Positions 48,501 to 59,006 of a stretch of DNA of 64,000 nucleotides are shown here, piece after piece. Each line of letters begins with the position of its first letter. Within the stretch, counting starts at the first letter, position 1. The position numbers were made by a program, and so were the translations under genes. This stretch comes from Limonium bicolor. Taxonomy: Eukaryota; Streptophyta; Magnoliopsida; Caryophyllales; Plumbaginaceae. The DNA lies in NCBI GenBank assembly GCA_023374045.1, contig CM041776.1, forward strand, positions 472,925,375-472,989,374. Reading direction: 5' to 3'. The notes under the pieces were generated by a model. That model saw only the letters and a list, made by a program, of their open reading frames with translations, did not search any database and had not been told where the DNA came from.

Positions 48501-49400
48501 CGACCTCCACATCGGGCTAGGAGGGAAATTATGTATAATGTTGGTAGGGTGTCGATGCCTAAGTTTGCTTCGACTCCCTCTTTGTTATGTTACGGTTGTT
48601 CTTCCTCCTGGAATTACAACCACCCACAAGCTTAACCAAGACTTACCTACCTCATCACTATTGGAGTTAGGGGGAAACTATGTATGTTGTGATCGGTCCT
48701 ATATGAGGCCGCCACTCAAGTGAAGGAAATGTATGTATGTTGTGCTCGGGCTTATATCACCCCGGCATTCCCTAAATAAAGTTATATCCTCTCAGAGGAG
48801 AGAAATTAAGTTGAGTATGTTATAAAGTGAAGTGTACTGTTATTGAGTGTGTGTTAACTTGTGTTTGTGCCCTACTAATGATTGTTTGCTTATAAGCATG
48901 ATATGTGTGAGTTTGTGCATGTTTGAAATAAATCAACCGCATGCTAAGACGACAAATAGTTGTGCGTGGCCCGGTAGCATGCGGGCTGCGGGATTACCAT
49001 ACCAGCAAAGGTGCTGACCCCCTTTGGGGGCTCCCATACTTTTCAGGTACAAGGAACTGGAAGCCGTTCGAGAGTAGGACGGGGTAGTGTTTGTATGTGG
49101 TAGTCATGAGAATTGGGGATGTATTATAGGTGTAGTAAGACCGAAAATGTATCGGCGTTTTGGTAATTACTCGGTACAGTTGTAATGTAAGTGTATAATG
49201 ATTGTTGGACATGGAACGGGATTTATGTGTAGTTGCTCGGGAGTTTAGTCCATCAGACCGGTACAACGTATGTATGTTAGCCTTGTTAGCCACGTGGGTG
49301 GCTAACGGCGTGTAACACCCAAAGAGTTGAGTTATGATGTGAGTTGTGATTTCCGCTGCAAAGAGTTGTTAAGTGTGTTATTTGTAGTTGGGGTGTTACA
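45582..49400 (+). repeat. Family B 3' LTR, 3819 bp
   Basis: Pairs with 36677-40491. The palindromic array is at about 47170-47566, the 76-codon frame at 46289-46519 and the stem-loops at 49003-49030. It ends GGGGTGTTACA before the T-run flank. Confidence 0.93.
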
Positions 49401-50034
49401 TTTTTTCTTTAAACAAAAAAAAACACCCTTTTTTTTAATTCTTCACGCCACCTTTTTTCACGTGACTCCACACTCCTTTCCTGTTTTCTCTTTTTTTTTA
49501 TTAGTCACTCACTTTTGACGTGGCTCCAATCCTAGGGATTACAAAATTTTTTTTTCAAAAAAAAGAAGCTGACCCACTTGTCGGCAATTTGCACCCAACT
49601 TTGTTCTCTTCACTTTTCTAGATTTTTTTTCTTCTCGTGACTAGCAGGTAGCACCTCTTCCCCCTTTCTCCTTTTTTTTTCTTCACTCTTCGCGACTCTT
49701 CTTTCTCTTTTCTAAATACAAGCACTTTTTCTCTTCTTCAACACGCGAACTCTCTCCGTCAATTATGCACTACTCTTCTCTCTCTCCTCGAAACACAGCG
49801 ACTATCTCTTCAACACCCAGCCCCCTCTCGCACTGTGATTTTTTTCCTTTTGCACTCGGAAGATATCAAGAATGAAGAGTAGATTAGTGAGCAGATCAAA
49901 CACTTCAACAGAAAATAGAGATAGCTAGTGACGACAGTGTTGGGGGATTTTCTTTTGAGATTTCAAGCAACATACGGATGAAGAAATGGAAATGGCTCTA
50001 GCTACGGGGTTAACGGAAGATTTTATATTTTCTA
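49401..50034 (-). other. Untranslated leader of the copia element (distal part)
   Basis: Pyrimidine-rich on the plus strand. It continues, across the nested insertion, into the short leader before gag at 35466. No coding potential was seen. Confidence 0.7.
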
Positions 50035-50046
50035 GCTTTGATACCA
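50035..50046 (-). other. Copia primer binding site
   Basis: Minus-strand TGGTATCAAAGC, a one-base variant of the tRNA-Met site, three bases from the 5' LTR. Confidence 0.88.
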
Positions 50047-50049
50047 GAT

Positions 50050-50389
50050 TGTTGAATATAGGCAACCAAAAAGCTCTCAAATGAAGGTAAGTGTTTTTGG
50101 ATCGGGCAAGGGATGATTTCATTCATCATATTACATAACCTATTTATAGAATTTCTACATCAAGAGCTTCTACTACGTAGTCAAAATAAGAGGCTAACTA
50201 CTACATACTGAAATCTACTAGAGCAACTAAGAGATAGATTTGGTTGCTTCAAAATCAACAAACGTGAACTGCAACAGTATGAAACGTGAATTGCAGCAGT
50301 ATGAAACGTGAACTGCAGCAGTAATAGACGGTGCATCCCTCTATGCCTATATCTTCTAGAAATGGTTGTTGGTGTTGTTTTATTTAACA
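50050..50389 (-). repeat. Copia 5' LTR, 340 bp
   Basis: Partner of 31123-31464, starting TGTTAAATAAAAC on the minus strand, with GAACTGCAGCAGTATGAAAC-type short repeats inside both copies. Confidence 0.93.
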
Positions 50390-51226
50390 CAGCATATATG
50401 CAGCATGTTTGGTTAAGTTAGTTATATGTAGTGCGTTTACGTTTTCGTATTACAATTATAATTTATTATATTACACTACGTAACTTTATTTTGTTAGTAA
50501 AAATAAATAGAAAAATTCACAAAAAATAAAATTTTTATTTCTATTATTTAAGCAAAACTTGTAACTTCTAAACAATATATTTTATTATCTAAATTTTATA
50601 ATTCTTACAAATATAAAAGTGTAAAAAAAGAGAACAAGCGTTTCAAATTTTCTGATAATATTATGTGAATTTATTTAGTGAAATTATAACTTTTAATAAT
50701 ATATAATATTTTTGTAACTTTGTAAGTTAATAAATTTATATGCATTCATATTTCTATATACTATTTTAATATTTTAATTTATATATCAACAAGTGTGTAT
50801 ATTTATTAGTTTTTTTAATTATTAATCTATGTGGTATTACAAATAATATATTGTAGATTTGTATTATAAATGTGATTTTTTTTAAAATTTGGCTAAAGAT
50901 GTAGTAGTATTTTTTATAAATATTTGAAGCATTATGTAATTTGTAACAAATAAAGTAACTTGTAAAAAATTCATTTTTTTTAAATCAATAGTCACAGTAA
51001 TTGCATTATGAAGTGAGTAAAGAAACGGAAGTGAAAGCACGAAAACAAAAAAGTAGCATTTGCTGCGGGCATTTATGCTGACATTTATGTTGTCATTTAT
51101 GCTGACATTTATGCTGATATTTATATTTTTTAGGTGAACAACAAAAACAAATAAAGAGTCCAAAACAGCATACTGTATATTTATATTATCAATTTGTGCT
51201 GCATTTATGCTGAGCCGAACGCATCC

Positions 51227-52240
51227 ATAAGCTACTATATACAACTCCTTTTTTAAATTAGAATTAGGAGTTTGTTCCCCTCTTTCAAATCTCTCCTACA
51301 GTTTTTAGGGTAATATGTTTGTAACCCGTAATCCGCTATTATTTCATGAAAGAAGTGTATATGTCGCGTAAAACACAGCCCAAGCTTTCACGACCTCAGT
51401 GGCGGGGACAGCCATTTGAGCCCTCTTTTATCCTGAGATTCCGAAAGAGATTCATGTCCACCACCCGGTGGATGACTTTAGAGGATTGAAAAAATAGGGA
51501 AAGAAAAGTCGATGGATCTACCAGAAATACCTAAATATTGAAACATAAGAACATGGCATCAAAATGGGCGGTATTGAGGGGAGCGGGAAGATAGGAAAAT
51601 AACAGCTCCTCGGGGATACATCCCCCAATAAAGATTCAATTAGAAGAAAAGTTGTAAAATTTTGATTTCGTTGTTTCCGATGGGTGGATTTTTTGATAGT
51701 TTTTAGATGAATTAATAGAAATTATTGTCCAGTTTTGCGGTTTTTGGTTTTTAATCATCTAGCTCCCCCCCATTTTCACCATTCAAGACCTTAATTGATT
51801 CCCAATATATCTTTTCGCCTCCACCCTCTGTTCATCCTTTTGTAATTTTCTGGGTTTGAGTTGAATCTCTGTCCCGGGTCTGATGCGAAGGCCCCGAATT
51901 AATTTCTCGCACAAATCATGATCCGATTTCGTATACTGTAAATACAGTACCATACTTGTACCTGCTGTTTGAGATATTCAGCTTATTTATATTTGTTGTT
52001 CGAAGAGTTCTCTAACTTCGCGGTTCTTGCCATTCCTTGCGCTTTAGTTTGATTTCTTGTCCTCTTTTCGTCTTAGAGCCCAGTTTTAATCTTTGCCTCT
52101 CTCTCATCCCTTGGAGGCTCCGATGGGAGGGGAAGAACGAGTTTAGCAAATTTTGTTTAACAAAAATATTAGCAGGTTCAAAATACACAACATTGCGGGT
52201 ATACATATGATAAAAATCTCTCTTTCTAGAATTGATGAGG
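51227..52240. other. Upstream region of the receptor kinase gene; no recognised coding
   Basis: About 1 kb of apparently unique sequence. It could hold promoter or 5' UTR of the gene at 52521. I could not locate a convincing signal-peptide exon or TATA box. Confidence 0.4.
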
Positions 52241-52477
52241 TTACCGTTGCTTTCTGGAATAAGTAAGCCGTATGGTATGGCCAGCAGCATCAGCGAAAGG
52301 ATTATCTAGAAAATGGTAGAGAGGTGGAACACTTATGAAATCCAGCTCTCCTGTTTCATGATGTTGCTGGTTCTTTATGAGATTGGAGAATGTTTCGCCG
52401 TCAATGTAGAAGGTATATGTTGCCTCGTGATCAATATCTTCTTTGCGGAAGAAGATGTAATTTTGTTCACCAACCAT
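52241..52477 (-). CDS. Unrecognised 78-codon ORF with strong plant start context
   Basis: The ATG at 52477 (minus strand) sits in AACAATGG, the preferred plant context, and opens a 78-residue frame (MVGEQNYIFF...). It is rich in aromatic and acidic residues, with YTFYIDGETFSNL and ISVPPLYHFLDNPFADAAGH. A possible splice donor (GGTAAC) lies near its stop, so it might be the first exon of a longer gene. It lies head-to-head with, and about 45 bp from, the first detectable exon of the receptor kinase gene. I do not recognise the family. It could be a real small gene, a transduplicated exon or chance. Confidence 0.4.
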   Translation of the reverse strand: MVGEQNYIFFRKEDIDHEATYTFYIDGETFSNLIKNQQHHETGELDFISVPPLYHFLDNPFADAAGHTIRLTYSRKQR

Positions 52478-52520
52478 TGTTCTCGGTGAGTTACTCAATC
52501 TAGCGATTTGGTGTTGCTAA

Positions 52521-55500
52521 TTTATTTGAAGGATTAGCTTTGCTGGAGTTTCGTGAGAGAATAGAAGATGACCCTCGTGGAGCCTTCTCGAATTGGAATG
52601 TGAATAATACTGAGCCGTGCTTGTGGTTCGGGGTCCAATGTGGTGAAGGAAAAGTTCAAACATTGTAAGTGTCTTAACCTCTATCCATAGTATTCCTATG
52701 ATTAGGTTTCTTTTTTACTTCTAACAATAATTCAGGATCTGAAGCTCCTTTTTGCTTGTAGAAATCTTGGTGGGTTTTCATTACAAGGAACATTGGCCCC
52801 TGAGCTTAATAAACTCAGATACTTGAGATCCCTGTAAGCATAACAGCCCTGCTAGCTTATTTCCTTGTTCTGTTTTTCTTAAACCAAATACTTGTAATTA
52901 TATGTTTCTGACGTTAATTCCTTCATGGAGTTCCTTATTTTCAAACGGAATTTCCTAGTCATATAGGAGAGGATTGAGAAACATTATATATGCCTCTTGT
53001 AATTATTCAATCCAGAGATGAAACACACATTGCCTTGGGCTTTAGCATACCATGTTTAAGCGCATCAAACATACTTGTCTTTGTTGCACTATTCTGGTGA
53101 ATTCCACTCAGATATTTACTTGTTTGTAATGATACAGTGTGCTCAGTGACAACCGTCTCTCAGGTTCAATTCCTAAAGAGATCAGCGAGCTTAAATTATT
53201 GGAACTGTTGGATTTGAGACATAATAATCTGACTGGGTCAATTCCTTCCGAGATAGGTGCAATGCCATCACTAAAGTGTCTGTGAGTCCCTTTCTTCCAT
53301 CTTGTAAACATTACTCCATTAAAGCAACTAGTTAGAAGCCATTTCAATTGTTCATTACTGCTTCGTTCCAGGTACCTTGCAGGCAACAATTTCGGCGGGA
53401 AGTACCCTTTGGATACAGATAAGGTTGATCAATGTGTTGAACTACAACATGATGTAAAGTTTAGTTTGGATGTAGATTTAGCTGGTGACAATTTAACACT
53501 TGACAAGCCTAAAAGGTGAGAATCCATCGTTGAATGTGAAGTATCACCCATATAATCTTTCTTGTCTACATATTGCACATAGCCTACACAAGATATGTTA
53601 ATAACGAACGCTTCTTCTGTATTTATGTTTTGACAAGATGAATTTTATTTGTTTAAAGGAGTAAGTTGCGGAGGATTCATGCGCGTGCTCTAGGAGAAAG
53701 TTTCTCCAACACTGCAGACAGTAAAAGAATTTCCCTCAATCTAATCTGATATGACTACTGCATTGTCCCCATTTGTTTTGCAGCCGTAGCCGTCCATTAA
53801 TCTAATTTATCCTGTTTGGATGAAGATGATGCAGGACGAGTAATAGACGAGGAACCTAAACCTGCTAACCTTGTCGCTGAACCTTCAAAGGCACCAAAAC
53901 CTTCTCAACCCAATGGACCACTAATTGTATTAAGCAGTGGAATGTTTCCTGCAGAGGGGAATGGTACTTCTCCACCACCCGAGCCAGCCATCCCTTCACC
54001 TATGCCACCACCCTCATCAGAAAACAAAGACAACCATCATCCATCTTCTGGAAAATTGAAGTATCTTATCATACTTGTCGTTGTACCCGTAACTCTCATC
54101 ATCATTGTCATTATTATTTGTCTTGTTTGCCGTAGAAATAGAAAAGTTGTCCGTCCTTGTGATGCTGCGCTTCTCCACCGACTAAGCAAGGTTTTTGTCA
54201 CAGGTGATGATTCATATTAGTGATAAAAATTCTTGTTCTCAATGTGGATAAGTCATTAAAAAATGTGAGTTGGATATTACAGGGGTACCCAAGTTGAACG
54301 CAGCGGAGCTAGAAACTGCTTGTGAAGATTTTAGCAATATAGTGGACACATTCCCCGGTTGTATAGTGTACAAAGGCATATTATCTAGTGGAGTAGAGAT
54401 TGCTGTTGTGTCTACTTCAGTTAGGTCTGCCAAGCAATGGTCTAGTCGTGCGGAGAAAGAATTTACACAAAAGGTTTGTTGCAAACACCGTTGCTTCATT
54501 TTAACAACCAAAGTGGGGTGAATTCCCTCCTTATTCTAGTAAGCACATTCCTCATGAGGTTGTTGATTTTGCAGCTTGCTATGTTGTCGAGAATAAACCA
54601 TAAGAACTTTGTGAATCTTCTCGGCTACTGTCAAGAAGAACATCCATTTGAGGATGATGGTGTTTGAATATGCATCCAATGGAACTCTCTACGAGCATCT
54701 GCATGGTGACTGGATACACCATTCATTGCATCTTTCAGTTGCTTGATTAAAATACACTCGAGAAAATAATCTGAATACATTCAGTACTTCTTTTGTTTTT
54801 GTAATAACTGTTTCCATCAGAAGAAGACTCTGAGCATTTAGATTGGCATACAAGGATGAGAATCCTGATGGGAACCGCATACTGTCTTGAACATATGCAT
54901 CATGATCTCGATCCACCTGTCATCCTCACTTATATACAGTCAGACTGTGTTCTTCTGAATGATGATTACTCAGCCAAGGTAAGAAACACTTTCTCTATAT
55001 GCATTACTGTTAACAGCAAAGAATCTTCAATTAGTTGCTTTTTTTGGTTTTCTCATTTTCAGGTTGTGGACAACAGTATTTGGCCAGACATAGCAGCCAA
55101 ATCTGAGATATCAGATGATGATGAATCAAGACACTCCCGTAGGGGGAGTGATCCGGATGCTGCTATGAAAGAAAATGTATACTGCCTTGGTGTTTTGTTG
55201 CTTGAAACTGTATCCGCGAAATGCACTTCTGAGAGAGAGGGATCCCTCGTCGAATGGGTGAGTCAAAACAAAAATCCATCGTGACCTAGAGCTCATCATC
55301 AGTTTATGAACAATAACAAATTTCTCTTCCATTTTTGGTAATTCTGGTGCTGCAGTTCCTAAGCGGAAATCGAACTGCCGAGGAACTGATAGATCCATCT
55401 CTGCAGTATTACAAGGAAAAAGACTTGGAGATTATACGTGAAGTTGCGAGCGACTGCATCAAAGATGATCCAAAGAGAGACCATCAATGAGGGAAGTGAC

Positions 55501-55603
55501 ATCTAGACTAAGAGAAGTGATTAACATCTCACCAGAACTTGCAGCGTCCAGAATCTCACCTCTCTGGTGGGCTGAGCTTGAGATCTTATCTGAAACTGGT
55601 TAA
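52521..55603 (+). CDS. LRR receptor-like pseudokinase, MRH1/MALE DISCOVERER type (5' exon missing, two frameshifts)
   Basis: Exons inferred from GT/AG sites: about 52521-52664, 52762-52833, 53138-53281, 53372-53515, 53659-53720, about 53835-54203, 54283-54473, 54575-54705, 54821-54978, 55063-55257, 55356-55603. The product has an LRR N-cap (GLALLEFRERI...CLWFGVQC), about four leucine-rich repeats, a Pro/Ser-rich stretch, one membrane helix (YLIILVVVPVTLIIIVIIIC), a kinase-like domain and the family C-terminus SPLWWAELEIL. The VAIK lysine is replaced (IAVVST), and HRD and DFG are absent (ILTYIQSDC; VVDNS), so it is a pseudokinase. Family members act at the plasma membrane in root-hair growth or pollen-tube guidance. 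The signal-peptide exon was not found; stops precede 52521 in frame. Frames shift near 54650 and near 55478, and the 53784-53835 junction is uncertain. It may be a pseudogene, or the shifts may be sequence errors. Confidence 0.82.
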
Positions 55604-56566
55604 GTATTTGCCCTTACTTGCATGCATTGATTGCGTATAGTTAGTGACGGATTCCTGGAATTCTCTAAGCTTTTGGGTCAACTAAGAGAACAAAAGGGCT
55701 TGTAGTACTTTAGCAATTTTAGTACTCTGGAAGCGGAGGAGTATATATGATTAGTTTGGTTGGTTGACTTGACAGCTCTAGCTAGGCCATGTTGAATTTT
55801 ACTTCATTTCTTAAATTCTCAAAGGAAGGTTTCCTTTTTGGAGATTAATTAGCATCGAGGTATATACAAGTGGGTGTATATATGGGGTCATAAGGAGAAG
55901 TTGTTATGTTCTTTTGGATTTGAAAAATTGTAGCTACCGCTTGCAAAAGATTCTGATGTATATACTGAATTAGTGTGGTAGTGGCCTGCATCCAAGGGTT
56001 GGTATGGTATAATCATAGTTGAAATTTTTTGTTGTACCTTGAAATTCTCTTCATTTTTGTTTTTTTGTGTCTTTGTTTGTTTGTATTATGGTATATCTTG
56101 CAGAAATTCTCCGTTGAATTTTTCCCATTTAGGAGTTAGTTGAAACCCATGTCAACTCATGAACAATCTCACCTCTTGACAACAATAATCTAACTCATGC
56201 GTGGCTTTCTGAGTATTTATGCAAACCCGATATTCTACATATCCATTCGGGTTTTGGTCAATAAATTTTTGGATAATTTGGGTTAGGGTCAAATCAGGTT
56301 CGGGTCATAATATTTTAAAATAAAATCGGGTTTCGATAATTTGGGTTAATCGATAACATTTTATACTAGTACGTAAAATAATTGTATTCTTTATACTATT
56401 AAAATACTATATACTATGATATACTCTCATATCTCAACCATGACTAAATCTAACATGCTAGATAAGAAAAACTTTTTCCTTTTTTTTAGTAGATTCAATT
56501 ATTTTATGCGGCCAACAAGTGTATATCATCTCATTTGACTTCTTTCTATTTTTTTTATCAACATGT
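55604..56566. other. 3' flank of the receptor kinase gene
   Basis: AT-rich, presumably 3' UTR then intergenic. From about 56220, GGGTTTCGG/GGGTTAGGGTC-like degenerate repeats resemble a hAT-type MITE that would end near 57180 (…GGGTCAAATTTTTACAACTCTA), but no clean left terminus or duplication was found. Confidence 0.4.
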
Positions 56567-56797
56567 CTTGGCTACACCCACATGTAGTCAAAGATAGTTA
56601 CATTACCATGTACAGTAGAAAGAAACATGTACATTACACCTATACAACATGTACATTACTTATATAACAAATATTGTACAAAAATAGTACTTTCAGTATA
56701 ATTGATTATTGTACAAGTTTTCCTTATTCAATATATATGTTTTCATTGTTGGTGTACAAAAATGTAGCTATCTTTGGCTACTATACATGTAGCCAAG
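56567..56797. mobile_element. Small MITE, 231 bp
   Basis: The left end CTTGGCTACACCCACATGTA and the reverse complement of the right end, CTTGGCTACATGTATAGTAG, continue into shared CAAAGATAG(T/C)TACATT, giving inverted repeats of nearly 40 bp. The interior is AT-rich and non-coding. Superfamily not assigned; the duplication is unclear. Confidence 0.7.
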
Positions 56798-57673
56798 AAT
56801 TTGCCTTTTTTTATACACAAACAAGAAGTCTTTTGTGACTTATGTCTTCTCGAGTTCCGCACACATATCTATTTTCTATTCTCGAAACATTCATTTAAGA
56901 ATATTTCAAGCCCACCACCCACCACCTACCAAATGCCACCATCTCCAATTTTCATATTTATTTCTTTTTTTGCCTTAATCACATTATGATAGGTTTTGGT
57001 ATATTGTCAATTTAGGTTCGGGGCAGTTGTGGGTTATAAATTTTTCATCATTTTGGGTGTGGGTCATTTGGGTTAAATCCAATCGGGTTTCGGGTTTATA
57101 TATTTAATTTTTTTTTGTTTCGTCAGGTAGGTTGAGTCAAACATACGAGTTTTCGGGTTGGGTCAAATTTTTACAACTCTAATTCTACCCCAATACCATG
57201 ACAAATAGGTAGGGGTGAGTGTGTCTTTCAGCCACTACCGTATAATTTGCCCGGCAGGGAGTATTTATTCGAAAGATCTTTTACCTTAATACCATGACAA
57301 AAAAGCACGAGAAGTGCATGTTTGCTAGACACTTCTTTATGAAGCGGGCGCTCTCATGTCATAGGGCTATTCTGTGACATCATTTCCCTAAAATTTGTGA
57401 GGAGGTGACTGACAGTATAGGGCTGCCCATGAATAAATCTTATGCAACCTGCAAAAAGGGGTTACACTTCGTGGGACAGACCCACGACTGCATCTCAAGA
57501 AATTTACACTACACGTCCATGTAACAATTGTAAAGGGCACCTTGTGACTGAGTTGGGTCGAGGGAGTCAAGCGGGGAGACAGATTAGACTTACCACTTAG
57601 TTTAGCTTTTTGTGCTTGGCCCAAATACTTTTGTGAGAATGTGGATTGCACCCTGCTCAGGTCGATGCCTTGG
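56798..57673. other. No recognised gene
   Basis: Continuation of the degenerate GGGTT-rich repeat to about 57180, then about 490 bp of unmatched sequence. Confidence 0.4.
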
Positions 57674-58495
57674 TGTAACACCCATAAATTTGAGTTATAG
57701 TCATAACAGCGGAAACATACTTATCTTGGGTGTTACTGCCACGTTCAGAAGAGCATTACGACATAAAGTTAATATATCGTATTATAAACCATATCAATGA
57801 ATATGTATTGCTTAAGAGGAGTTACATATGATTATCTAAGGACATAATTCTAACATGTTCTAAACTTTTCATCCCAAACAACCAAGCTGAAACATAAGTA
57901 ACCAAGTGGTGTTTGTTTGAACCTGTGTTCTAATTTTATTAAGGACATAATCATTAATTATTTTAACATCTAAGGTTGTAGGTGACACTCCCCCAAGCCA
58001 ACGCTGTCGGTCTCAATCTCCTCCCGCTCAACAACACATTATGTAGAACACAAAGAAGGCAAGCGCCAGCATAACTGAGTAACACTAGTATTAGGGGATA
58101 ACATATATGAACTATCAACATGGAAGATATGGCTTACAATTGTCAACACTCGTCCACACTTCACAACTAGATACGGTACCATTCCACACCATAAATCCAA
58201 TTCAAAATAATTCATAAATTAGCTTACATTACCAAGACATCCCCCATACAACACAAGTTCAACCAATGGGAGCTCGCCCGGATCCCAAACCACACTCTCT
58301 CCATGTGAGTGATATCCTTCTCTAGCCCTTTAGTGTGCTCCCCCAAGAGTTCGCAACTATAAGAGGCAGAAAACTAGAGTAAAAGACTCTATTGAGTCCA
58401 TAAATACCCATAAATTCTCACGGGCACGCCGGTCTTATGACAAAGGACTGAGTGGTCCATGACCCTAGGGTAACCATTCCACATCATAGGACCTT
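57674..58495 (-). repeat. Family-B-type LTR fragment (3' end portion)
   Basis: It begins TGTAACACCC with the internal mark ACAGCGGAAA 35-45 bp in. This is the inverted version of the LTR 3' end seen at 40491 and 49400. It is cut at 58496 by another such end. Confidence 0.6.
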
Positions 58496-59006
58496 TGTAA
58501 CACCCCTAACTCGTAAAATCATCTTAACCACTTACTCGACACAATCGGTCTAAACTTAAATTGAACATTGTAGCAGAAATAAATGTAAACACTTTACTAA
58601 CACAGGTGTTACCATACTCACCCATATGAGTAACTAGGCTTCCAATACGTCCATACATCATCCAACAACGCTGTGATGACCAAGAGATAGTCTAATATAT
58701 AATACAACTTTAATCGTGAGCAGTCTAAACCGTATCACTTGCTTATACATCAACCGTACATCCGAAAATATAATACAACAGTATAATCAAAAGTAGTCTA
58801 TAGCTAACTACCCAAAAATATCCCGCATTCCGGCTTTAATCTCGATTAAACACATGTAATATGTTTGTCATAAAGGCTCAGCACAACCGCTGAATATGCT
58901 AATGTGTAACCGTCATGAACCTTTAAACTCTTTAAGTTAATTAGTCGAGTTGTCATGCGGTTCATTTACATGCCATTCCGTTTTACAGATATATAGCAAA
59001 AACTAT
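58496..59006 (-). repeat. Second family-B-type LTR fragment
   Basis: It begins TGTAACACCCC, has GTAGCAGAAATAAAT about 75 bp in, and the stem-loop TCAGC-ACAACC-GCTGA at 58878-58893, 382 bp in. It is interrupted at 59007 by a CACTA end. Confidence 0.65.
58878..58893. other. Conserved LTR stem-loop
   Basis: Perfect 5-bp stem TCAGC/GCTGA at the family-conserved distance from the LTR end. The loop differs from the other copies. Confidence 0.65.

Larger units (their letters stand above)
35526..49400 (+). mobile_element. Family B LARD-like LTR retrotransposon with an extra partial LTR
   Basis: The order is partial LTR (35526-36676), full LTR (36677-40491), tRNA-Met primer site, 5.09-kb internal region, purine tract, full LTR (45582-49400). 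TTTTT flanks the outermost ends (35521-35525 and 49401-49405). LTR ends are TGAAATACCCC...GGGGTGTTACA. The LTR length (3.8 kb), primer type and purine tract TTTTAAGGGGGGTAGA fit the Tekay/Del chromovirus group. No gag or pol is recognisable, which is the definition of a LARD. Confidence 0.87.
31123..50389 (-). mobile_element. Ty1/copia retrotransposon, about 5.4 kb, split by a nested family B element
   Basis: LTRs at 31123-31464 (3') and 50050-50389 (5') have ends TGTTGAA...TTCAACA and TGTTAAA...TTCAACA. CAGCA flanks the element on both sides (31118-31122 and 50390-50394). The minus-strand order gag-PR-INT-RT-RH is canonical for copia. Bases 35526-49400, inserted in the untranslated leader upstream of gag, belong to another element. 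Removing them leaves about 5.4 kb, a normal copia length. Confidence 0.93.
30976..51226. mobile_element. MITE-like element (about 1 kb itself) holding the nested copia element
   Basis: The left end GGCTCTGTTCGGCATGGC and the reverse complement of the right end, GGATGCGTTCGGCTCAGC, are imperfect inverted repeats, flanked by ATA on both sides. Own sequence is 30976-31122 and 50390-51226, rich in ATAAATGCAGCAT and TTATGCTGACAT repeats. A Harbinger/Tourist-like assignment is only a guess from the terminus and the 3-bp flank. Confidence 0.55.

Noticed and set aside
53784..53834. Exon beginning right after TTTTGCAG at 53783
   Set aside because: All three frames from that acceptor meet stops before 53816; a later acceptor at 53834 keeps the frame, though its pyrimidine tract is poor.
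56220..57183. Complete hAT element around the 56567 MITE
   Set aside because: The right end looks hAT-like, but no matching left terminus or 8-bp duplication was found.
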